The notes beneath the pieces were generated by a model. The model searched no databases. It had not been told where the DNA came from and was given only the letters and a program-made list of their open reading frames with translations. Shown here piece after piece: positions 1-8,016 of a stretch of 64,000 nucleotides of DNA (positions are counted from its first letter, which is position 1; the number at the start of each line of letters is the position of its first letter). The stretch is from Aporhodopirellula rubra (GTDB lineage: Bacteria; Planctomycetota; Planctomycetia; Pirellulales; Pirellulaceae): NCBI RefSeq assembly GCF_014192335.1, contig NZ_JACHXU010000022.1:62001-126000 (forward strand), read 5' to 3'. The translations under genes and the position numbers were made by a program.

Positions 1-1221
1 GCTCATTGTTCCTTCAATAACGTTGAACAATTGGGGTAGTTCATCCAAACTCGTCCGACGCAAGATTCCGCCCACACGGGTGATGCGTGGATCGTTAGCT
101 GTGGCCTGTTTGACCACAGGACCGTCATCGCAGACTCGCATCGACCGGAACTTCCAAACACGAATTTCTTGACCATCCAAACCGTATCGTCGTTGACGGA
201 AAAAGACGGGGCCCGGGGACGTGACCTTGACCAACAAAGCGATCAAGCAGAACGGAATCGAAATCACGATCAATCCGGAAATCGCGATCACTAAATCGGC
301 CACCCGTTTGGCCGCACCATCGATTCCGAATAACGGATTCTCAAACACGCTGACCGCCGGTAGTCCGCCAACCTGAGTCCAACGCGAATGCAACAACTCG
401 AATACAAAGAAGTCGGGAACGATGTAGACCGACGCCGTTGAATCACTGAGTTCGTCGAGCAGAAACCGAATCCGTTTTTCGGCACGCATTGGCAGGGTGA
501 TCAACACGGTTTCGACTTCGCCAGAGCGTGCCGCGGCAACGAGATCATTCAAACTGCCATGCAACAACGCCGGTGACGACTCGTCGAGTTCCTCGGCGCC
601 GGGGGCTCCCTCGATATCCGCGATCAGACGGTCGGAACTGCGGTCGTCATAAAAGCCTGCGAATTGCAATCCGAGCGCCGGTTCGTTTTCCACGTTCAGT
701 TTCGTTTGCTGACCGAGTTGATTCCAGCCCGCGATCGCGACGCGACGCGATCCGATCCCGCGGCGCAGCAATCCGACTTGGACGATACGCAAACACATCC
801 GCGTCAGTCCGATCAGGGCGGGGCTCGTCATCACCCATGCAAACATCACGCTGCGCGCAAACTGCTCACCGTAACGAGTCACAAACGCGGCCACCGCGAG
901 TACAAAAACGGTCAGCGCCCACGTCGTCATGATGCTGACGATTTCGCCATCGACCGTGATCTGTTGGTCGGGACGTTGCAAACCGGTCAGTTTGCTGCTC
1001 AGGAAGAAAACAATAATAGCGAGCAAGCCCATCGCCCAGGCTGCGTCGTCGACGTAACCTCGCGCGAACATTTTCACCGCGATCAATGCGGCCATGATCG
1101 ATGCGGCGTCAAGAAGTGGTTGCAAAAACTCGAACCAGTGGCGTCCTCCCATGATCGATGTGGAGGGACGCGAACCCACCGACGGGGATAGCGATGGGGT
1201 GGCCGTAGGAGTCGAAGCCAT
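1..1221 (-). CDS. Undecaprenyl-phosphate sugar phosphotransferase (exopolysaccharide initiation), 3' end cut by window
   Basis: Translating the minus strand from the ATG at 1221 gives 407 residues with no stop before the window edge. The first half has several hydrophobic segments (about residues 30-130) and a central CoA-binding-like region. From about residue 300 it carries the bacterial sugar transferase domain: a hydrophobic helix, then SPGPVFFRQRRYGLDG, then VWKFRSMR, then the LRRTSLDELPQLFNV signature at the edge. This is the WcaJ/PssY type of polyprenyl glycosylphosphotransferase, which transfers a sugar-1-phosphate to undecaprenyl phosphate at the inner membrane to start exopolysaccharide or capsule assembly. 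The family is usually about 460-480 residues, so roughly 60 residues lie outside. The exact sugar cannot be told from sequence. The gene is transcribed away from the rest of the window. Confidence 0.9.
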   Translation of the reverse strand, partial: MASTPTATPSLSPSVGSRPSTSIMGGRHWFEFLQPLLDAASIMAALIAVKMFARGYVDDAAWAMGLLAIIVFFLSSKLTGLQRPDQQITVDGEIVSIMTTWALTVFVLAVAAFVTRYGEQFARSVMFAWVMTSPALIGLTRMCLRIVQVGLLRRGIGSRRVAIAGWNQLGQQTKLNVENEPALGLQFAGFYDDRSSDRLIADIEGAPGAEELDESSPALLHGSLNDLVAAARSGEVETVLITLPMRAEKRIRFLLDELSDSTASVYIVPDFFVFELLHSRWTQVGGLPAVSVFENPLFGIDGAAKRVADLVIAISGLIVISIPFCLIALLVKVTSPGPVFFRQRRYGLDGQEIRVWKFRSMRVCDDGPVVKQATANDPRITRVGGILRRTSLDELPQLFNVIEGTMS

Positions 1222-1271
1222 GGTGAACAAAAAGCAATGCGTGCGGGAACAGTTTGATGGACTGCACTACC

Positions 1272-2321
1272 CTAGGTCGTAAAACCCTCCGTCCAATCCA
1301 TTCCCAAGTCCAGTGAGGTGGCTTGGTGCGTCAATGCTCCACTGCTGATTCGGTCCACACCGGTCGCAGCAACGGTAGCGATCGTGTCGATATTGATGTT
1401 CCCGGACGCCTCCAGTTCGACGCTCACGCCCGCGGCGTCCCGAGCGGCCACGGCGGTTCGTAAATCGTCGAGCGAGAAGTTATCCAGCAGGATGATGTCG
1501 ATGCCCGTATAGAGAACTTGCTCGAACTGCCCCAACCCGTCGACTTCGATTTCAACAATCGACGGTGCGACCAACTGGTTCATCAATCCGCCCCGCATCG
1601 CCACCGCCCTCTGGGCTGCTTCCGCCGCGGTGAGTCGGTTACCCACGACCGGTTTGCTTGTTGTTGGGTCGCTCGTCATTGCGTCGCTTGTCGTTTGGTC
1701 ACTCGTTTGTTGAGATCGGCCGAGCGCGAGATGGTTGTCTTTGATCAGGAAACCGTCGAACAGTCCGGTCCGGTGGTTGTGCCCGCCGCCGCATCGGACC
1801 GCGTACTTTTCCAAACGTCGCATCCCCGGCGTCGTTTTTCGCGTGTCATAAAGACGAGCGGACGTGCCCGCGATCAGATCGACATACCGACGTGTCATCG
1901 TCGCGATGCCGCACAATCGCGACAGCAGATTCAACGTCACCCGTTCGCTCGTCAATAGATCGCGAGCCGAACCCGACAGACGAACCAGCGGTGTCCCCGG
2001 TGAAAACGTCTCGCTCTCTCTGACGAGCACCTCGACGTTGAGGTCTGCATCGAATTCGTCGATAATCCACGGTACCAATGCCACCCCAGCGGCGATTCCA
2101 TGCGCCCGCGAAACGATTTGGCACGCGCCGCGTCGGTCGGCGTCAATCATTGCAACCGTGGTCCAGTCGACCGCGACGTCGAGATCTTCGGAAATCGCCA
2201 GACGCACCAATTGCCGGAGATCGTTCTCCAATTGATCGTTCATCTCGACTGGCGCCCAATCGCGACGTGCGTTCTCGGAATCGGGTGTGTTGCTATTTTC
2301 GGGTTGGTTTTCAGCGTTCAA
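1272..2321 (-). CDS. nadC: Nicotinate-nucleotide pyrophosphorylase (quinolinate phosphoribosyltransferase)
   Basis: The 349-residue product has the NadC hallmarks: LARLAISEDL-type N terminus (QLVRLAISEDLD, residues 37-48), SERVTLNLLSRLCGIAT (125-141), DTRKTTPGMRRLEKYAV (159-175), CGGGHNHRTGLFDGFLIKDNH (177-198, the active-site loop) and the C-terminal EASGNI and SGALTH motifs. It converts quinolinate and PRPP to nicotinate mononucleotide in cytoplasmic NAD synthesis. The start is uncertain: TTG at 2321 keeps the upstream DWAPVEMNDQ stretch, which looks conserved in planctomycete NadC; the ATG at 2243 would give 323 residues. An insert at residues 203-227, rich in TSD repeats, is unlike other NadC proteins and is encoded by a minisatellite (see separate entry). 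It sits on the strand opposite to its right-hand neighbour. No other NAD genes are nearby. Confidence 0.93.
   Translation of the reverse strand: MNAENQPENSNTPDSENARRDWAPVEMNDQLENDLRQLVRLAISEDLDVAVDWTTVAMIDADRRGACQIVSRAHGIAAGVALVPWIIDEFDADLNVEVLVRESETFSPGTPLVRLSGSARDLLTSERVTLNLLSRLCGIATMTRRYVDLIAGTSARLYDTRKTTPGMRRLEKYAVRCGGGHNHRTGLFDGFLIKDNHLALGRSQQTSDQTTSDAMTSDPTTSKPVVGNRLTAAEAAQRAVAMRGGLMNQLVAPSIVEIEVDGLGQFEQVLYTGIDIILLDNFSLDDLRTAVAARDAAGVSVELEASGNINIDTIATVAATGVDRISSGALTHQATSLDLGMDWTEGFTT
1661..1720. repeat. 15-bp tandem minisatellite inside nadC
   Basis: Three degenerate 15-nt units lie head to tail at 1661-1675, 1676-1690 and 1691-1705 (TTGTTGGGTCGCTCG, TCATTGCGTCGCTTG, TCGTTTGGTCACTCG), with a partial fourth unit after them. 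Because 15 is a multiple of three the repeat stays in frame and encodes TSD-containing pentapeptides on the minus strand (TSDQT, TSDAM, TSDPT). It falls between the active-site loop and the next helix of NadC, so it probably forms a surface loop. Confidence 0.75.
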
Positions 2322-2409
2322 CGTCTATCTTTCATTCGGAGAGAGAGATTTGGTAGTAATGTAGCAGGCCCGCTGCAGTCTTCCTGCCACCCCTGTGTTT
2401 GGACATCCG

Positions 2410-3048
2410 ATGATAGGCGAATACAAAATCAGTCGCACCACACGCCGTTGCAGCGTTGGTAACCGGCCGCTCGAACCGGGCGAATATTACTATTCCGTGG
2501 TCACCGAAGGCGACGAAGAATTTCGGCGCGTCGACATTTCCGCCGACGCCTGGACGGGCCCGCCGGAGGGATGCATCGGACACTGGAAAAACCGTGTTCC
2601 GCTGCCCGAAGAAAAGAAACGCGAACTCGCACCGCCTGAGGTCCTCATCGAATTGCTGCGGTCGATGGCCGATCAGCCCGCGCAGGCGAAGATGCGGTAT
2701 CTCCTCGCGCTCATGCTGTTGCGAAAACGCAGTCTCAAACCACACGAATCCGCCACCCTGATCCAGAGCGAATCGTCGAAAGAGTCGTCCGGGGCCGACG
2801 TTCAGGACGAGAACGACGAAGGAACAGACGCGGGAGACTCGCCCGAAAATGCGTTCGACGCGAGCGAGGATGGAACCTCGGAAACGCCCACCGCACGCCC
2901 GCCGAAGACGTCTCCCGCGGATTGGTTGCAATTGGAATCCAATATCGACGGCACCATTTTGTCGATCGAAATATGTGACATTGCCGCGGGCGAAGCAGAA
3001 AGCCTACAAGATCAGCTCGTCGACCTTTTGTACCGCGACGTGGAATAA
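2410..3048 (+). CDS. Conserved planctomycete hypothetical protein, possible zinc-ribbon-like N terminus
   Basis: I do not recognise a named family. From the ATG at 2410 the product has 212 residues (a GTG at 2395 would add five). The first 65 residues are ordered and contain two cysteine-bearing motifs, RRCSVGNRPLEPGEYYYS and GPPEGCIGHWKNR, which could form a metal-binding or ribbon-like module. A helical stretch with EVLIELLRSMADQP and LLALMLLRKRSL follows. Residues about 115-165 are acidic, Ser/Glu/Asp-rich and probably disordered, and a short ordered tail ends in LVDLLYRDVE. There is no signal peptide, so it is likely cytoplasmic. It is 33 bases upstream of a lipoprotein gene in the same direction and may be co-transcribed with it. 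Confidence 0.7.
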   Translation: MIGEYKISRTTRRCSVGNRPLEPGEYYYSVVTEGDEEFRRVDISADAWTGPPEGCIGHWKNRVPLPEEKKRELAPPEVLIELLRSMADQPAQAKMRYLLALMLLRKRSLKPHESATLIQSESSKESSGADVQDENDEGTDAGDSPENAFDASEDGTSETPTARPPKTSPADWLQLESNIDGTILSIEICDIAAGEAESLQDQLVDLLYRDVE

Positions 3049-3081
3049 ACAGAACGCAGTGGCAGGGAGCCCGTTTTCGCA

Positions 3082-4101
3082 ATGCATGACGCACGCACCG
3101 GCATGATCTACGCACTGGGATTTATCCTCTGTGCCGGATGTGCTCGGACCGTCACGGTCTCCAACACGCCACCGCCACCGGTTGTTTTCCAAGAAACGCC
3201 AGACATCAACGGCCTCGCCGCCGCGATCAACCGATCCGACGCCATCCGAGAGCTTTCGACCAACTCGGCCAAAGTCGACGTGCTCAGCATGTCCGCCGTG
3301 CCGACGTTGTCTGCGACCATGCATCTTCAGCGTGAGCGCAATTTTCGCTTGAAAGCGAGCGTGCCGATCATCATGGGCACCGGCATCGATCTCGGCAGCA
3401 ATTCGCAAGAGTTCTGGTTCGAAGTCCCCGAGGGCATGACGCAAACGCTTTACCACGCCAACCACGATCAATACTCACGAAACCTCGATCGAGCGATCTT
3501 GCCGGTCGACCCGAGTTGGATGATGGAAGCCATCGGTCTGGCGAGGTTGGATCCCCACACCGTTATCTCAGGCCCCGTCACCCGAACCGACGGCCTGATC
3601 GAAGTTCGCACGGCCGTCCCGAGTGCCGTCGGAACGTACCAACGCGTCTGCTTCATCGAACCTTCGGCCGGGTATATCACGCATCTGTTCCTTTATTCGC
3701 CTGATCAGCGTCTCGTTGCGAAGAGTTTTGCGAGCGAGCATGAATACTTCAGCGAAGTCGACACGGTGCTGCCGCATCAAATCAAGATTGAACTTTTCCC
3801 CGCGAGCGGTCCACCGCTTGCGTTGCAGTTGAGCGTCGCGTCCTACAGCATCAATCAATTACTGTCCGGCGACCCACAACTCTTTGCGATGCCCACCACG
3901 ACTAATCGGGTTGACTTGATGCAGCTCGCCGGTGGGCAAACACCGTTTGGCAACGCGACCATTGCTGGCGTCCCCGCGTCGTCGCCGGTCCGCGGAACCT
4001 CCGCGTGGGCCAGCCCCACGACGACCGCCGCAGGAACGCCGAGCACCTACAGTGCAACGGCCCCCACCGGTCCCCCGCTTCGCGGCATCCGCTACGAATG
4101 A
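3082..4101 (+). CDS. LolA/DUF4292-like lipoprotein
   Basis: The 339-residue product starts with a short lipoprotein signal whose lipobox is LCAGC, putting the lipidated cysteine at residue 20. The body runs INRSDAIRELSTNSAKV, then TLSATMHLQRERNFRLKASV, then GTGIDLGSNSQEFWFEVP, a pattern that recalls LolA/DUF4292-type outer-membrane lipoproteins, where a beta-sheet half-barrel binds a lipid or lipoprotein. The C-terminal 60 residues are Ala/Thr/Pro-rich and probably disordered. By position it belongs with the preceding hypothetical gene. The family resemblance is from motif reading only, so the lipid-carrier role is an inference. An internal ATG at 3103 would leave too short a signal n-region, so the first ATG is preferred. 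Confidence 0.72.
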   Translation: MHDARTGMIYALGFILCAGCARTVTVSNTPPPPVVFQETPDINGLAAAINRSDAIRELSTNSAKVDVLSMSAVPTLSATMHLQRERNFRLKASVPIIMGTGIDLGSNSQEFWFEVPEGMTQTLYHANHDQYSRNLDRAILPVDPSWMMEAIGLARLDPHTVISGPVTRTDGLIEVRTAVPSAVGTYQRVCFIEPSAGYITHLFLYSPDQRLVAKSFASEHEYFSEVDTVLPHQIKIELFPASGPPLALQLSVASYSINQLLSGDPQLFAMPTTTNRVDLMQLAGGQTPFGNATIAGVPASSPVRGTSAWASPTTTAAGTPSTYSATAPTGPPLRGIRYE

Positions 4102-4422
4102 GCCCGCTGGGTTAATCTCTCGCTGGCCAGTGAATTTAGCTAGCGAATTCGGTTAGCGAACTCGGCCAGCCGGTGGAGTCGAGCTCGGACGATCGTGTGG
4201 AAGCGATATCGGCTGCGACGAGCTTCTACCTTGGAAATCGGTCGGGATGGAGCCACTTGCTCGTTGGCCTCGCGAAGCCCCCATCCAGTCGATGCAAGTT
4301 GACTGAGCAAGCGAAACACGGGGATTTGTCGTGTTTTGCGAACGCCTGGGGACATTTCTTTTGGAAAACGGCTAAGAAATCACAGGCGCGGGCGTCTATC
4401 CTTTTGAGAGGATGAACGCGTC
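4102..4422. other. Intergenic region, probable promoter of the sigma/vWA operon
   Basis: This stretch of 321 bases contains no convincing gene. Just after the lipoprotein stop there is an imperfect 13-bp tandem pair at 4141-4153 and 4154-4166 (TAGCGAATTCGGT, TAGCGAACTCGGC). GAGAGG at 4406-4411 is a possible ribosome binding site for the TTG at 4423. I cannot identify a promoter with confidence. Confidence 0.4.
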
Positions 4423-5010
4423 TTGATCCACAACGGCCAATCCCATCGATTTGAACTCATGTTGCAACAGACTCCTCGAGTCAATCGTTCTGACGAAGCG
4501 GGGCTGAGTGAACTCAGCCTTCGGGAGTTGTTCGACGCCGAGGAAACGACGCTGTTGCGATATGCGTTTTCGCTGACCGGGCGACGGGCAGTGGCGGAGG
4601 AGATTGTGCAGGATGTGTTTCTTCAACTGCACATTCATTGGGAAAACGTCGAGTCCCCTCGGGCTTGGCTGGTCCGAGGGGTGCGAAACCGCGCGTTCGA
4701 TCTTCTCAAGAAGCACCAACGAGAGGTTCTCGACGGCGTTTCGCATGAACCGGACTCCGGCGCAGGCAATGAGTCGCCTGAGTCGATGTTGTCACGGATT
4801 GAGTTGACCGCGGCGCTGCGAAATCTCGTTGCACAACTCGATGAAACGGATCGCCAATTGGTGACGTTGAAGTATTTCGAGAATCTGTCGTATCGCGAAA
4901 TCAGCGAAAACACCGGCTTGAGTGTTGGCAATGTTGGCTACCGACTGCACCACATTCTGAAAGACCTTGGTGTCAAAATGCGTCCTTTGGGAATCGACAA
5001 TCTGTCATGA
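4423..5010 (+). CDS. ECF-type RNA polymerase sigma factor
   Basis: The product of up to 195 residues has sigma region 2 (LFDAEETTLLRYAFSLTG, then AEEIVQDVFLQLH and SPRAWLVRGVRNRAFDLLK) and region 4 (ALRNLVAQLDETDRQL followed by the helix-turn-helix LSYREISENTGLSVGNVGYR). It would redirect RNA polymerase to a specific promoter set. The TTG at 4423 has GAGAGG eleven bases upstream; an ATG at 4459 would remove twelve residues that lie outside the sigma fold, so the start is open. Its stop overlaps the start of the next gene by four bases (ATGA at 5007-5010), so the two are very likely translationally coupled, as expected for a sigma factor and its partner anti-sigma. Confidence 0.92.
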   Translation: MIHNGQSHRFELMLQQTPRVNRSDEAGLSELSLRELFDAEETTLLRYAFSLTGRRAVAEEIVQDVFLQLHIHWENVESPRAWLVRGVRNRAFDLLKKHQREVLDGVSHEPDSGAGNESPESMLSRIELTAALRNLVAQLDETDRQLVTLKYFENLSYREISENTGLSVGNVGYRLHHILKDLGVKMRPLGIDNLS

Positions 5011-7904
5011 ATGATCCTTCTCACCTTCCGCCGATTGACCCCGAACTCGAAGCACGAATCGTTGCGTTCGTTTTGGGTGAAGCGTCTGATTTCGAACGTG
5101 AGCAGCTCGTTTCTCTGATCGAGCAACGTCCCGAGCTGAAGGCGTTTCTAAACGAAATGGAGTCGCTGCATGGATTGATGCATGGCGCCGCTTCGCAGGA
5201 ACCCGATCCAGCCGAAGAGGACTGGCAACTGCCGAATCAAAAGCGTGCTGCCGTTCTCGACGTCATCGAAGGCACCGCCGCGAGTGATGACGTGGTTGTT
5301 TTTAAACCAGTAAGGGGATCATGGCTTCTCGAGCCAAGCGTGATTCGGAAGTTCTGCGCCGTCGCCGCAGCTGTCTTGATCGTTGGATGCATGGGCACGT
5401 TTGCGTACATGTCGGTTCGCGAGCCGTTCGCGATGCATGCTGGCGCAGATATGAGCGTTGCATTGGATGCTGCCGCTGTGACCGCAGTACCGCTCGAGAA
5501 CGCAGAGCATCAATCGGCCGCGTCACAATCGGCATCGGATCACTTCTATTTGGAGGAGCGTGAAACCGCTTTACCGATGGTCGCAAACTCGCGTGAGGAA
5601 CGATTGTCGGAGATGCCAAGCAACCGCCCCGATCTGCTTGAAAGCGCGGTCGTCCCAGGAAACGCGATTACGATGGATTCGATACGACGCCCGCGAGAGG
5701 TGTGGCTGGAACTCGGCGAAGAGTCGGCAGGCGGCTTTGCGGGAGGAGCGTTGTCCGATGACGACGTCGATGCCAAAGACATGTCCATGTTTGGCGACGG
5801 TGTTCCTGGCGGCAGTGTTTTTGGCGACGATGATCAGTACTTTGATGATGAGATCGCACTCGGCGTCACGGAAGGATTGAGCCTCGAGATGGAGCCCGCT
5901 GCGGAGCGACAAAGCAAGGTGTCCGAAGACGATCAAAGAGCCCTGTATTTCGGTCGGTCCTCACGCGACAAGTCGGCGGCGGATTTGCAGCGTCAGATTC
6001 AGAGCGGTCAATCCGGAAGGCTTGCAGGAGGTGGTGAAGCCGACTTTGGGATGTCCGATAGTGCAAATGACGCGAACGGGCGTGGCGACAATGGTCTGTT
6101 GCGTTTTTCTATTCCGCAAATTGCGGAAGCCGGAAAACCGGTTCAAACGCGTGGTCTCCGAGTTCAAAGCGAAGATCGGTTTTACTCGGGTGCGGACGCT
6201 AACGTTCGTCGCGATTGGATGTATGACGACACACCGAATGCCTCTCTTCAAGATTCGTTGGGACGATCGATCGAAGGTAAGGCAGAAGCCAGCAAAAAGA
6301 CTGCGGAGACAAAAGCCGACTCTCGATTTGATTTTCGGGCGGGGCAGCCAACCGAGGAATTTGGGGACGTTCTACATGACCGAGCGAGCGTTGGTTTTGA
6401 GATTGAGGAACTGGAGACCGATGGCATCGCCAGCATCGAGATTTCCGATGAAGTGCTCAAAAAGGACATTGTCGCCGCTGGGATCGTTCCGACACGGTTG
6501 CCATCGTCAGGCCTCGTCGATATACGAGCGGCGAAGCAACGTGAATTGTTACGAAGGTCTCGCTCGCGAATTGATTTGAACGAAAAGATCGCCGCGAATG
6601 AGCCGTTCTCTACCTTCTCGCTGCACGTCAGCGACGTGTCGTTCAAGCTCGCCCGCAATGCTCTCGCCAATGGCCAATGGCCTGACGCCGAGAAGGTACG
6701 TGTTGAGGAGTTCGTCAACGCGTTCAGTTACGGGGATCCGATGCCGACGCCCGACGAGAAGGTCGCCTGCCAAATTGAGCAGTCGATCCACCCGTTTGTG
6801 CAGCAACGCAACCTATTGCGAATTTCGATGCGAACGGCTGCGGCGGGGCGTGCTGCGGAAACGCCGTTGCGATTGACGTGCTTGTTAGACAATTCAGGTT
6901 CGATGGAACGCCTCGACCGACAAGAAACGGTTCGCCGGGCGTTCGCATTGTTGGCCGGTCAGTTGAAACCGATCGACGAGATCACCCTAATCAGTTTTGC
7001 TCGACAACCGCGATTGTTGGCGGACAAGGTCGCCGGCGATAAGGCGGACGGGTTGGTCGCGTTGATCGATGAATTGCCGAGCGAAGGCGGCACGAATCTC
7101 GAGGCGGCGTTGCAGTTGGCGTTCGAGAAGGCGAGCGAGCGACGCAGCGACAACGCTCAAAGCCGAATCGTGTTGCTGACCGACGGTGCGGTCAATCTCG
7201 GCGATGCCGATCCGAGCAATCTATCGCGGATGATCACGTCAATTCGTGATTCCGGGATCGCGTTTGACGCGGCGGGAATCATCGCCGACGGTTTGAACGA
7301 CGAGGTGCTTGAGTCGATGACCCGACAAGGGGACGGGCGTTATTATTTGCTCGACTCGATCGAATCAACCGACGATTCGTTTGTAAAACAAATCGCCGGG
7401 GCGCTACGTCCGTCGGCGAAGAACGTCAAAGTGCAGGTCGAATTCAATTCGAATCGTGTCGGCCGTTACCGGTTGCTCGGGTTTGAAAAGCATCGACTCA
7501 ATCGAGAGGACTTTCGCAACGACGCGGTCGATGCTGCCGAAATGGCGGCGGAAGAAGCAGGCGTCGCGGTTTACGAGTTTGAAGCGATGCCAGGCGGCGA
7601 AGGCGACGTGGGATCCGTTTCGGTTCGTTTCCAAGATCTCTCGACGGGTCGAATGATCGAAAATCGATGGCCGATCCCGTACCAAGCCGACGCGCCACGA
7701 TTGGCTGAGTCGCAAACGTCGATGCAGATTGCCGCATCGGCCGCGTTTCTGGCCACGAAACTGCGTGGTGAGCCACAGGCGGAGACGGTCGAACTGAGTG
7801 ACCTCTACCAAATGATGTCATCCTTGCCGGAGCGGTCGCGTCAATCGTCTCGCGTCGGTGAACTTCAACAAATGATCCAACAGGCCCAGCAACTCGAACG
7901 CTAG
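5007..7904 (+). CDS. Membrane-anchored anti-sigma-like protein fused to a YfbK-type von Willebrand A domain
   Basis: The 965-residue protein begins with a cytoplasmic segment (residues 1-100) resembling planctomycete anti-sigma N termini: LEARIVAFVLGEASDFEREQL followed by short helices. One membrane helix follows at about 115-136. Residues 140-530 are low-complexity, acidic and Gly/Asp-rich, probably disordered. The ordered module from about 535 has the vWA-adjacent N-terminal motif FSTFSLHVSDVSF and KVRVEEFVNAF. Next is a vWA domain with the metal-ion site DNSGS (D628, S630, S632) and a conserved LLTDGAVNLG stretch. The end is a DUF3520-like C terminus. This is the order of E. coli YfbK plus an added anti-sigma part. 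The fusion and the four-base overlap with the sigma gene suggest that it controls that sigma factor in response to a periplasmic ligand; that role is inference. Confidence 0.85.
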   Translation: MNDPSHLPPIDPELEARIVAFVLGEASDFEREQLVSLIEQRPELKAFLNEMESLHGLMHGAASQEPDPAEEDWQLPNQKRAAVLDVIEGTAASDDVVVFKPVRGSWLLEPSVIRKFCAVAAAVLIVGCMGTFAYMSVREPFAMHAGADMSVALDAAAVTAVPLENAEHQSAASQSASDHFYLEERETALPMVANSREERLSEMPSNRPDLLESAVVPGNAITMDSIRRPREVWLELGEESAGGFAGGALSDDDVDAKDMSMFGDGVPGGSVFGDDDQYFDDEIALGVTEGLSLEMEPAAERQSKVSEDDQRALYFGRSSRDKSAADLQRQIQSGQSGRLAGGGEADFGMSDSANDANGRGDNGLLRFSIPQIAEAGKPVQTRGLRVQSEDRFYSGADANVRRDWMYDDTPNASLQDSLGRSIEGKAEASKKTAETKADSRFDFRAGQPTEEFGDVLHDRASVGFEIEELETDGIASIEISDEVLKKDIVAAGIVPTRLPSSGLVDIRAAKQRELLRRSRSRIDLNEKIAANEPFSTFSLHVSDVSFKLARNALANGQWPDAEKVRVEEFVNAFSYGDPMPTPDEKVACQIEQSIHPFVQQRNLLRISMRTAAAGRAAETPLRLTCLLDNSGSMERLDRQETVRRAFALLAGQLKPIDEITLISFARQPRLLADKVAGDKADGLVALIDELPSEGGTNLEAALQLAFEKASERRSDNAQSRIVLLTDGAVNLGDADPSNLSRMITSIRDSGIAFDAAGIIADGLNDEVLESMTRQGDGRYYLLDSIESTDDSFVKQIAGALRPSAKNVKVQVEFNSNRVGRYRLLGFEKHRLNREDFRNDAVDAAEMAAEEAGVAVYEFEAMPGGEGDVGSVSVRFQDLSTGRMIENRWPIPYQADAPRLAESQTSMQIAASAAFLATKLRGEPQAETVELSDLYQMMSSLPERSRQSSRVGELQQMIQQAQQLER

Positions 7905-7956
7905 AGCATTTCAATCGACGACGTGCCCGTTAACCGTAGCGAGATGTCGCCGAATT

Positions 7957-7974
7957 CCAGACCCCAGTGTCTGG
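7957..7974. other. Short hairpin between the vWA gene and the giant gene
   Basis: CCAGAC at 7957-7962 and GTCTGG at 7969-7974 form a perfect six-base-pair stem with a six-base loop, 42 bases before the giant gene's ATG. No T-run follows, so it is not a classical terminator; it could adjust expression or mRNA processing between the two genes. Confidence 0.35.
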
Positions 7975-8016
7975 AGACATCCTTGTCAGGAAACGCTTCA
8001 ACAGGAACAGAACCTC

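Noticed and set aside
528..1191. Open frames on the plus strand across the glycosylphosphotransferase gene
   Set aside because: They are rich in Arg, Ser and His with no known motif, and lie antisense to a clear membrane enzyme.
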